In this document: positions 57,224 to 64,000 of the stretch, in pieces
How positions within the stretch are numbered: position 1 is the first letter of the stretch
Layout of the letters: every line of letters begins with the position of its first letter
Origin: Deltaproteobacteria bacterium
GTDB taxonomy: Bacteria > Myxococcota_A > UBA9160 > UBA4427
Length of the DNA: 64,000 nucleotides
Assembly (NCBI GenBank): GCA_029261835.1
Contig: JAJDAO010000026.1
Location: forward strand, 324,666 to 388,665
Direction of reading: 5' to 3'
Program-made: the position numbers and the translations under genes
The notes under the pieces: generated by a model
Database searches by the model: none
Told to the model about the DNA's origin: nothing
The model's input: the letters and a program-made list of their open reading frames with translations, nothing else

Positions 57224-58057
57224 TCATCTCCGCTGCTTCATGCCCCCGCGAAGAGTCGCGAGACCGAGCAGGAGCAGCGTGAGCGTCGAGGGCTCGGGCA
57301 CCACGGTGGCCCTCCCCGAGTAGGTGATCTCGGTTGTCGAGAGCGGATCCGCGTCCAGATGGCGGATCGAGAAGGAGCCGAGCGAGTCTCCGTCCTCCGA
57401 CACCAGCAGCTCGACCAGCGCAGAATCGCCTACCGAGAGCGGGCCCAGGGCGAAGGAGAGCGCCATGGCCACATCGTTCTCGAAGCCCTCCGCCACCGCG
57501 TTTACACCGTCGAGCTGGCCGGCGAGCAGGTTTGCGAACAGGTCGCCAGAGCCGAATCCCGGCTCGTCCACCTCGAAGCTCTGACCAATCGCGAGCGAGC
57601 CGGTCGTCTCGGCGAACTCGTTGAAGAAGGTGTTCACCCCCTGGTCGATCTCCGCATCGAAGAGCGAGAGGAAGGTCAGGCCCGCAAGCGGCGAGGCCCC
57701 GGTGTTATCGATCCGGTAGCGCAGGGTGAGATCGCTCTCGTCGCCCGAGAGCTCCGACGAGAACGAGAGCGTTAGTTCGGGTGGGAGAGAGTCCGTCGAC
57801 ACACGAGCGGCCGTGCCGGGACCCGCGTCATTCAGATCGAGCCCTTCGATCTGAATGAAGGCATCGATCTCGAAGACGCTGCCCCCATCTTCAACCAGCA
57901 GCGTCTGGCCGTTGAGTGCTCCACCGGCGCCGCTCGGATCGAAGGGGCCGAGCTGGATTGCATGCAGCTCACGCGCAGCTCCAGCGAGCAAGAGCAGGCC
58001 GACGCAGGCAAAGAACAGGAGCCTCGTTACGCCCCGATTTTGATTGGTCCACCGCAT
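57224..58057 (-). CDS. exported PEP-CTERM sorting-domain protein
   Basis: A 277-aa protein with an N-terminal signal peptide (LLFFACVGLLLLAGAARELHA), an all-beta Asp/Ser/Gly-rich middle and a textbook PEP-CTERM tail: VPEPSTLTLLLLGLATLRG followed by MKQRR. PEP-CTERM proteins are processed by EpsH-type exosortases and usually end up in the envelope or extracellular matrix; no exosortase gene is in this window. It is 66 bp upstream of the giant protease on the same strand, so both may be surface components made together. The middle domain is not recognised. Confidence 0.88.
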   Translation of the reverse strand: MRWTNQNRGVTRLLFFACVGLLLLAGAARELHAIQLGPFDPSGAGGALNGQTLLVEDGGSVFEIDAFIQIEGLDLNDAGPGTAARVSTDSLPPELTLSFSSELSGDESDLTLRYRIDNTGASPLAGLTFLSLFDAEIDQGVNTFFNEFAETTGSLAIGQSFEVDEPGFGSGDLFANLLAGQLDGVNAVAEGFENDVAMALSFALGPLSVGDSALVELLVSEDGDSLGSFSIRHLDADPLSTTEITYSGRATVVPEPSTLTLLLLGLATLRGGMKQRR

Positions 58058-58258
58058 GCGCAGCCATCCTCGAAGCTAAGACTCGGCTTCTTCTGCGGGC
58101 GCGTGGTGATTGTCCGCGCTTCACACCCCACGGTTAGTGGAGCCCCGCAAGCGGATGTGTCAATAAATGCACAATATGTAGGGGAGACGGATTCGCGGGC
58201 GTTCTAACTGCCCGGATCGGGGGCGAGCGCTGGTGACTTCGGGCGCCATGCAGCTCTG

Positions 58259-58864
58259 CTACTTGGCTGGGTATCCTGAAATCCAGCTAAAACTTCCTAC
58301 GCCCTCAACAGGGCCGCGCTCACTGTGGACTGGGTTTCGACGGAGTACGCGAGCTTGGCCGAACGGATAGAGATCAACAGCGGAAGCCAGTGCGAAGAAG
58401 AAGTGATCGCCGCGTCCGCGCGGAGCGTTGATGCCCCCGATCCCGAGACAAAGTGAGGGAGAAAGGGGCTTGACCTCGTCGTAGAGGATGTTGCGCAATG
58501 GGCGAGGCAGGCGGGAGCTAGCGTAATCGAGCCGGACGGTCTGTGTATCGCGCCAGCGGGATCGGCCCGACTGTGCGGAGAACCGAGCGATTCCCAGCCT
58601 GCGATCGAAGAAGAACCAGCGGCGGGCGGCGAAGTCGACTCCGAAGGGCAGCCAATAGAATCCAAAGTGTTCCAGAGGACGCGTTACGGGATGCCTCGCC
58701 CCTGCCGTATTCAACCACGCCAGGTGGAAGCCGCGGTAGCATCCCTCTGGCAACATGACGGTGTCTGCGTTTCCATAGCTCGCCCCATAAATTGCTTCGA
58801 GCTGAGTCAAGCTGCAGCGCTGCAGACTGGAGAGCGTTTGCTCCTCCGCAGTTCTCATTTGCAT
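58259..58864 (-). CDS. GXWXG/DUF4334-like protein
   Basis: A 201-aa soluble protein with no signal peptide. LPEGCYRGFHLAW fits the GXWXG motif with Tyr for Trp. The C-terminal half (VRLDYASSRLPRPLRNILYD and LSPSLCLGIGGI) resembles the DUF4334 partner region, where a small molecule is thought to bind. The assignment is by eye and moderate. The ATG at 58864 follows GGAGGGG; a second ATG six bases on is possible. It begins 31 bp after the radical SAM gene on the same strand, so it is likely a partner protein for that enzyme's product. Confidence 0.6.
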   Translation of the reverse strand: MQMRTAEEQTLSSLQRCSLTQLEAIYGASYGNADTVMLPEGCYRGFHLAWLNTAGARHPVTRPLEHFGFYWLPFGVDFAARRWFFFDRRLGIARFSAQSGRSRWRDTQTVRLDYASSRLPRPLRNILYDEVKPLSPSLCLGIGGINAPRGRGDHFFFALASAVDLYPFGQARVLRRNPVHSERGPVEGVGSFSWISGYPAK

Positions 58865-58895
58865 GCCTTGCCCCTCCGTGATCGGCACTCGTCTT

Positions 58896-59930
58896 TCAGC
58901 CGAGCTCGAGCCCCCCCTCTTCGAAAGCCAGGGCGGGATTCTCCCAGAGCTTCGAGAGATCCAGCATCGTAGGGGAGTTGCACGAAGAGCAGCCTTCGGC
59001 ATCAACGCGAAGTTGCTTGAATTGTGCCAGTTCCATGATCGTCTTGAGTGGCGTCTCTCGTATATTGGAGATGGGACGATCGAGGTTGAGGCAATACTCC
59101 GCATTCCCCTGGCCGTCGACGAACATGACCAGCTTGGGCAGGTGGCACTGGTAGCCGGGCTTCCCATCGACGAAGTAGGAGAAGTACTGCTCTGAGTTGA
59201 GAATAGGAGCTCCCGAGCGCTTCTTCTCCACCAACAAAGCGCACAGCTCCTGGAGCTCGGGCAAGCCCAATCCCTCGCTGGTCTCGGCAAAGCTTCCCTT
59301 CTCTCCGTGGCGGGACTCCGTAATGACATCGAATGAGATCTTCACGTCAAGATCGAGGGCCAGGTCGAGTAGATCGTCGATCTCGTCCGCGATCCCCTTC
59401 TGTACGCAACAGTTGAACTGGAGCGACACTTCTGGGTAGTTCTCCTTGACCAGGCACACGCCCTCGACGGCCCGTTGGAAGAGCCCGGGCAGGCCGCGGA
59501 TCTCATCGTGTCGCTCGGGCTTGGCCGAGTCGAGACTCACGATCATCATGTCGATATAGGGCAGGACCTCGTCGATGCGTTGCTTCAAGTACCAGCCCGT
59601 ATTGAAGAGGAGGATGGACATCTCGGCCTCCTCCTTCATGAATCGCACCAAGTCCCCTAGATCACTGCGCAAGAATGGCTCTCCGCCCGTAAGCGCTGTA
59701 GCAACGAAGCCCTCCTCCTTCGCCTCAGCGTAGAAGCGCTCGAGAACATCCAGTGACACATCCTTGGAGCTATTGTCACGCCAGAGGCAGCTGGCACATC
59801 TACACATGCACCGATTGGTGATGAAGTGACCGACAATGAAGGGGCGGTTGTCCTTGCTCTGGCGGGCCTCGAGCGCTCTTCCGAGCAGGCGATGCACGGC
59901 CTCTTGCGTCGCGGGGGTCAGTCTCCTCAT
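58896..59930 (-). CDS. radical SAM enzyme with C-terminal auxiliary Fe-S cluster
   Basis: A 344-aa radical SAM protein. The SAM cluster is Cys41/45/48 in NRCMCRCASCLW (CxxxCxxC), with the GGEP motif in ALTGGEPFL. The C-terminal region has Cys in YQCHLPK, EYCLN and GCSSCNSP, an arrangement expected to hold a SPASM-like auxiliary [4Fe-4S] cluster. Overall layout is close to HpnH-type or peptide-modifying SPASM enzymes. The ATG at 59930 with GGGAGAAG upstream is preferred; the open frame extends to 59966. The neighbour is a GXWXG-like protein, with no hopanoid genes or precursor peptide in sight, so the substrate is unknown. Confidence 0.88.
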   Translation of the reverse strand: MRRLTPATQEAVHRLLGRALEARQSKDNRPFIVGHFITNRCMCRCASCLWRDNSSKDVSLDVLERFYAEAKEEGFVATALTGGEPFLRSDLGDLVRFMKEEAEMSILLFNTGWYLKQRIDEVLPYIDMMIVSLDSAKPERHDEIRGLPGLFQRAVEGVCLVKENYPEVSLQFNCCVQKGIADEIDDLLDLALDLDVKISFDVITESRHGEKGSFAETSEGLGLPELQELCALLVEKKRSGAPILNSEQYFSYFVDGKPGYQCHLPKLVMFVDGQGNAEYCLNLDRPISNIRETPLKTIMELAQFKQLRVDAEGCSSCNSPTMLDLSKLWENPALAFEEGGLELG

Positions 59931-59977
59931 TGCGCTTCTCCCTATTCGTGGCGGGGGCTCGTTCACGCCTCGGCTTC

Positions 59978-60495
59978 GCGTAGGGTGCCAGAACTCGGTC
60001 GACCGAATTCACTCACCCTTTCGACGGACCGAGTTTCAGCACACTGCGGCATCGGCATCCCGACTGTGCCGAGGTCGATTCCGGTCGCGGGAATCCCTGC
60101 TCGCTCGCGGAAGATTCCCTGTTCCCAAGCTTAGGGAACCCGCCGGGGAGGACCCCAAGAAGGGGCGGTTTCGGGGAGACTGGTCTCTCCGGGGCGCCCG
60201 GTTTCGGGCGATTTCCCTGTACTTTCCCTGCAGATCAGGGATTTGGGCCCAGAGACGGGTTCGCGCTGGACTGCCTGCTCCGCCACCTAGTCTGCTGTTG
60301 CAGAGACTTCCCGCGCGCACTCGGGCACAGCCTGGGAAATCCCCGCGATTCCGCGGGGTCTTGGCCGTCGAGCCCTCACGTATCCGAACCGGAGACTGCG
60401 GGTTCGGGGCCTAGAAGACGCCGCGGCGCGCGTTTGTCTCTGTTGCCAAGTTCGGCGGTTCGGTTTCGCTCTCGATTCGCCTCAGCGAAGGCTGG
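59978..60495. repeat. dispersed composite repeat (B plus A segments), copy 2
   Basis: The B segment (59978-60279) and A segment (60280-60495) are joined in the same order as at 49881-50309. The opening B hairpin is kept (AACTCGGTC with GACCGAGTT). The A segment again begins at a tRNA-Ser-like CTCCGCCA end (60278-60285), carries the identical GC hairpin at 60341-60358, and extends about 90 bp further than copy 1, matching copy 1 of the tRNA-linked A segment. The 655-bp gap between the radical SAM and VOC genes holds nothing else. Confidence 0.9.
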
Positions 60496-60585
60496 GCCTA
60501 GCACAGCTGCGTCCAAACGGGGCTACTGTGAATCATCCTATCCAGCGGGAGTCTCACAGGACCCAACCGGTCACGCCCCAAGACG

Positions 60586-60978
60586 TCAAAAGGCGTTCGT
60601 CTCGAATAGCTCGAGCAGTACACCATCCGGTGCTGCCGCCATCACGTACTTGAACGTGCCAAGGTCGGCTATCTCCTTGCGGAACTCGAACCCCTTCTGC
60701 TTCATGCTAGCCACCAGCGCCTCGAGGTTTGCCGTGCGAATTCCGAGGTGATGCATCACACCACGACCTGTGTCTTTCGGCGGCTGATCATAGAAGTTGA
60801 TGTGTGCCGCCCCCAAGCGAAGCAGAACGTTTCTGGAACCTGCAGCCTTGGTATCGAACACCACCTGTGCACCAAACATCTCACGGTAGAATCGTAGGCT
60901 TTCGTCCAGATTCGATGCAAACAAGTGCGCGTGATGCAGATCGCACGTGATGTCGACAGCGTTTTCTGCGGCACTCAT
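60586..60978 (-). CDS. VOC (glyoxalase/bleomycin-resistance) family protein
   Basis: A 130-aa metal-dependent VOC-fold protein made of two beta-alpha-beta-beta-beta modules. Likely metal ligands are His in HHAHLFASNLDESLRFY, His in MHHLGIRTANLEALV and Glu in GVLLELFET. Substrates in the family range from methylglyoxal adducts to aromatic diols. The ATG at 60978 has GGAGGAG upstream. It is divergent from an HxlR regulator gene with 101 bp between, a common arrangement in which HxlR controls the enzyme in response to an electrophile. Confidence 0.9.
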   Translation of the reverse strand: MSAAENAVDITCDLHHAHLFASNLDESLRFYREMFGAQVVFDTKAAGSRNVLLRLGAAHINFYDQPPKDTGRGVMHHLGIRTANLEALVASMKQKGFEFRKEIADLGTFKYVMAAAPDGVLLELFETNAF

Positions 60979-61030
60979 ATTCGTCTCCTCCGCTTGCGGA
61001 CTCAAAACGGACCGTCTAGATTGCTTCTGA

Positions 61031-61070
61031 AAACGTAGCCGGCAAACCATAGCGCTTCGTAAACCGTAGC
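61031..61070. promoter_or_regulatory. three AAACxxTAGC-type direct repeats, candidate HxlR operator
   Basis: AAACGTAGC (61031), AAACCATAGC (61044) and AAACCGTAGC (61061) lie in the same orientation just upstream of the hxlR-like start, within the 101-bp divergent region. Spacings are 13 and 17 bp. They are plausible regulator binding sites for both promoters. Confidence 0.5.
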
Positions 61071-61079
61071 GAAAGAAGA

Positions 61080-61433
61080 ATGGACATGACTATGCCGAAG
61101 CCCGGCCAACCGGTGAGAGGGTCGAAGACGGGGCGACCCATAATGGCGCTGCTGGATCTGTTGGGTCGCCGCTGGGCGCTTCGGATCCTCTGGGAGCTTC
61201 GCAACACTTCCCTGAGCTTCAGACAGCTACAGGCACACTGCGATTCCATGTCGCCCAGTGTTCTGAACCAGCGGCTGGCGGAGCTTCGGGAAACAGGCAT
61301 AGTCGCGCACGATCAGCACTCCGGATACTGCCTGACGCCGCAGGGACGCGGACTTATAGCCGCCCTCGCTCCTTTGGCAGACTGGGCGAGACGTTGGGCG
61401 AAGACCGAGGCCTCGCGCAAGACGGACAGATAG
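61080..61433 (+). CDS. HxlR-family winged-helix transcriptional regulator
   Basis: A 117-aa MarR-like regulator. The HxlR core is intact: LLGRRWALRILWELRNTSLS, FRQLQAHCDSMSPSVLNQRL as the recognition helix region, and a wing ending in GYCLTPQGRGL. There is one Cys in the DNA-binding domain and one in the wing, which could act as redox sensors as in HypR/YodB-type members. Three ATGs lie within the first five codons; the first is used. It is divergent from the VOC gene and probably represses it. Confidence 0.93.
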   Translation: MDMTMPKPGQPVRGSKTGRPIMALLDLLGRRWALRILWELRNTSLSFRQLQAHCDSMSPSVLNQRLAELRETGIVAHDQHSGYCLTPQGRGLIAALAPLADWARRWAKTEASRKTDR

Positions 61434-61831
61434 CCTCGGGCTAGATGCTGCTTGAATAGCTTCATTACAAGTCATCTATCGGCCACATAGAATCAAGACG
61501 ACAGCAAGGCGCGTACGGGCGAACGCGTATGGCGCATGCCGCCGGGTACATCTGGGGGTAGAAGCCTCAGCGGGCGCAGGTGATGCCCTTCAAGAGCAAC
61601 TACTGGCGACTCCTGTGCAGTAGTCGCCGCCTCCACCATATAGCCCTTTGTTTCCAGTTACTCAGCGTATGTCGAGAGCGCCTGCACTCCGCTTGCACTC
61701 CACAACCGCAGGCGGAACACCGGTGCCTCCTGGCAGTTCTCGTCAACAGCATTCGACTAGAACCGAAAAGAGGGGACTCGGCTCCTCTCTTGATACGACT
61801 AGAGTGAGTGATTTCGTGGCCCTACTGAGGC
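61434..61831. other. gene-free stretch before the IS remnant
   Basis: About 400 bp with no convincing gene, RNA or repeat. Short open frames are Cys/Arg/His-rich and of low coding quality. GC is lower than average and it probably belongs to the decayed insertion. Confidence 0.5.
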
Positions 61832-62245
61832 CTACGTACAGTACGGGCTCGCAGTCCCATGGCGCGTGTAGTCATGCGTTCTCCGTTCGATCTGTCCGGG
61901 TCGCAGCGGCAACATGGGCTGGGTGCGGTCAAGTGCTTGAATTTGTGTCTCTTCATCGACGGACAAGACGAGCGCCTGGTCGGGCGGATTCATGTACAAC
62001 CCAACGATGTCGACCACCTTCTCCCCAAACTGGGGATCGTTGCTGATCTTGAAGGTCTTGAGGCGATGCGGTTTGAGATCGGCAGCCTCCCAAATCTGTC
62101 GCACCTGCCATGTTGTGATCCCGGCCGCTTTCGCCATCAGGCGCACACTCCAATGCGTCGCCTCCTTCAGGATCCGTTCGACCGTCACTCGGAAGACCTT
62201 CTTGACCACTGCGTCGGTGAGCTTCCGCGGTGGGGCCCCCAGGTC
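61832..62245 (-). pseudogene. IS630-family transposase remnant
   Basis: Translation gives a recognisable IS630-type transposase middle: a helix-turn-helix segment (EATHWSVRLMAKAAGITTWQ), DLKPHRLKTFKISNDPQFG, then the start of the DDE domain with the first Asp in ALVLSVDEETQIQALDRTQP. The frame stops soon after THDYTRHGT, so the remaining catalytic residues are missing. Upstream residues reading PPRKLTDAVVKKV extend the match without a start codon. It is a 5'- and 3'-truncated relic directly upstream of pckA on the opposite strand. Confidence 0.85.
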
Positions 62246-62334
62246 TCCGCGATGGGCTGCTCCATACTCCGCTCGCCTGGCCGAAGGTGGGATTTCTTCA
62301 ACGGGCTGCTAGGGTAAGCAAGGAGGAGGAGAGC

Positions 62335-63900
62335 ATGGCAGTCACGCAGGAACCCGGTCACAGCCTGGATCAGGTGGGCCTTCACAACGTCGCTCGCGTC
62401 TACTGGAATCCGACGACATCACACCTCTACGAGGAGGTCATCAAGCGGCGTGAGGGCTGGATATCGCACCTCGGTCCCATCGTCGTGCGAACCGGCTCAC
62501 ACACGGGTCGCAGCCCCGAGGACAAGTTCATCGTCAAGGACGGTGTCAGCGCCGACCATGTCTGGTGGGGCCCGGAGAACCGCCCCTTCGACCCGGCCCT
62601 CTTCGAGTCGATACACCGCAAGATGTCTGCCTACCTGCAGAACAAGGATATCTTCGTGCAGGACTGCCACGTGGGGGCGAATCCGGCGTATCGTGTCCCC
62701 GTCCGGGTCATCACCGAGTCTGCCTGGCATTCTCTCTTCGCACGCAATCTGTTCCGGCAGATCCACGATCCCGGCGAGCGGGTGGAGCACGTGCCCGAGT
62801 TCACGGTGATCAACGTTCCGCGCTTCCACGCGCTGCCGGAGATCGACGGCACGCATAGCGAGGCCTTCATCCTGATCTCCTTCGAGAAGAAGCTCGTGCT
62901 GATCGGAGGAACCAGCTACGCCGGCGAGATCAAGAAGTCCATCTTTACCTTGATGCACTACATCTTGCCTCCGCGGAATGTCTTGTCGATGCACTGCTCC
63001 TGCAATGTCGGTCAGCAGGGTGATGCGGCGCTCTTCTTCGGCCTCTCTGGTACGGGCAAGACCACGCTCTCGGCAGATGCGAAGCGTAGGCTCATCGGAG
63101 ACGACGAGCATGGGTGGGGTCCGGACGGCGTCTTCAATTTCGAGGGGGGCTGCTACGCCAAGGTGATCCGCCTCTCTCCTGAGGCCGAGCCCGACATCTA
63201 TGAGACGACCCGACGCTTCGGGACGATTCTCGAGAACGTCGGATTCGATCTGGATGTCCGCCGGGTGGACCTCGATGACGACACCCTGACCGAGAATACG
63301 CGGGCTGCCTATCCGGTGAGCCACATCCCGAACGCCCTTCGCTCGGGAGTTGCGGATCACCCCCGTAATATCATCTTTCTGACAGCAGACGCCTTCGGCG
63401 TTCTTCCGCCAATCAGCCAGCTCAGCGTTGATCAAGCTCGCTATCACTTCCTGAATGGCTACACCGCCAAGGTGGCCGGCACCGAACGCGGCGTCAACGA
63501 GCCCCAGGCGACCTTCAGTGCCTGCTTCGGCTCACCCTTTCTCGCGCTTCCCCCCACTGTCTACAGCCGCCTGCTGGGGGAGCTTGTAGTCCGCCACGAT
63601 GTTCGTTGTTGGCTCGTCAACACGGGCTGGACGGGTGGCCCCTATGGCACCGGTGAGCGCATCTCCATCGCCCATACCCGTGCCCTCGTGGACGCAGCAC
63701 TCACCGGTAAGCTCGATGATGTCTCATACCGCGAGGAGCCCTTCTTCGGTTTGCGGATTCCCGACCGTTGCCCAGACGTGCCGCGAGAGGTACTCGATCC
63801 CCAGAGCACGTGGAGCGACAAGGTCAGCTATCAGAAGCAAGCCAAGGAGCTCGCTCACCGCTTCGATGAGAACTACAAGCGCTTCGAGGGCGAGGAGTAA
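62335..63900 (+). CDS. pckA: phosphoenolpyruvate carboxykinase (ATP)
   Basis: A 521-aa ATP-type PEPCK converting oxaloacetate to phosphoenolpyruvate at the entry to gluconeogenesis. Motifs: the PEPCK P-loop GLSGTGKTTLSADAKR, kinase-2 LIGDDEHGW, the substrate Arg region GRSPEDKFIV and the C-terminal NTGWTGGPYGTGERI. Length is normal. The ATG at 62335 is fixed by AGGAGGAGGAGAG immediately upstream; the frame is open back to 62230, inside the IS relic. With acn and fumC 13 kb away it is a third central-carbon gene in the repeat-rich part of the window. Confidence 0.97.
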   Translation: MAVTQEPGHSLDQVGLHNVARVYWNPTTSHLYEEVIKRREGWISHLGPIVVRTGSHTGRSPEDKFIVKDGVSADHVWWGPENRPFDPALFESIHRKMSAYLQNKDIFVQDCHVGANPAYRVPVRVITESAWHSLFARNLFRQIHDPGERVEHVPEFTVINVPRFHALPEIDGTHSEAFILISFEKKLVLIGGTSYAGEIKKSIFTLMHYILPPRNVLSMHCSCNVGQQGDAALFFGLSGTGKTTLSADAKRRLIGDDEHGWGPDGVFNFEGGCYAKVIRLSPEAEPDIYETTRRFGTILENVGFDLDVRRVDLDDDTLTENTRAAYPVSHIPNALRSGVADHPRNIIFLTADAFGVLPPISQLSVDQARYHFLNGYTAKVAGTERGVNEPQATFSACFGSPFLALPPTVYSRLLGELVVRHDVRCWLVNTGWTGGPYGTGERISIAHTRALVDAALTGKLDDVSYREEPFFGLRIPDRCPDVPREVLDPQSTWSDKVSYQKQAKELAHRFDENYKRFEGEE

Positions 63901-63922
63901 CGCGCCGTCGGCCCTCAGTCGC

Positions 63923-64000
63923 CCTGTCCGTCCTCTTTATCGGTACGCCGCGAGATTGTTGGGCCTTTCTCCTCCCCTCCCGGGCACACCCAACCACTCA
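63923..64000. repeat. dispersed repeat, C segment copy 2 (cut by window end)
   Basis: It starts 22 bp after the pckA stop and matches 49764-49843 almost base for base until the window ends. By analogy with the first copy, a B and A segment may follow outside the window. Confidence 0.85.

Overview
The window is a high-GC stretch (about 64-65% by eye) of a Gram-negative bacterial chromosome. Outer-membrane beta-barrel and periplasmic multiheme cytochrome genes, a PEP-CTERM protein, a second Cys-containing C-terminal sorting tail, SelB, feoAB and a complex I operon suggest a deltaproteobacterial-grade lineage (Myxococcota, Desulfobacterota or Binatota-like). This is inference; no rRNA or other decisive marker is present.

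Layout. 0-4.2 kb: a tightly packed plus-strand run (small HEAT-like protein, unknown protein, amidase, two HAD phosphatases around msrB). 4.2-10.7 kb, minus strand: a flippase-sulfatase fusion, a lipoprotein and feoAB, with a perfect inverted repeat just after feoB. 11.1-22.1 kb: a ten-gene nuo operon (A-E-F-G-H-J-K-L-M-N) lacking exactly the Q-module genes nuoB, C, D and I, followed by a PMT/ArnT-like membrane glycosyltransferase. 23.5-33.6 kb: two divergent operons that look like one electron-transfer system. The minus arm encodes a TPR outer-membrane barrel, a membrane-anchored ferredoxin-flavoprotein and a SEL1/ankyrin protein. The plus arm encodes a diheme b-type membrane protein and exported 21-heme and 21-22-heme c-type cytochromes. 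A perfect Crp-type dyad lies between them. 33.6-44.4 kb: selB, serS, an unknown protein, a carboxylesterase, an acyl-CoA ligase, yqgE, a cNMP-binding protein and glutamate dehydrogenase.

From 44.5 kb the character changes. Three tRNA-Ser genes (UGA, GCU, GGA) are followed by a repeat bracketed by a degenerate copy of the tRNA 3' end, then a 76-bp nested palindrome, then a lower-GC block acn-fumC-phhB. A composite dispersed repeat, partly derived from the region after the tRNA-Ser 3' end, recurs at 49.8-50.3 kb and 60.0-60.5 kb, and its first segment recurs at the window end. Between these copies lie a 2,245-aa mosaic subtilase, a PEP-CTERM protein, a radical SAM pair, a VOC/HxlR divergent pair, an IS630 transposase remnant and pckA. 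The repeats, the tRNA association, the IS relic and the composition shift make 45-64 kb look like accreted DNA.

The strongest candidates for an undescribed system are the barrel / flavoprotein / b-type / multiheme cytochrome cluster (23.5-33.6 kb) and the tRNA-Ser-linked structured repeat family (45-64 kb).
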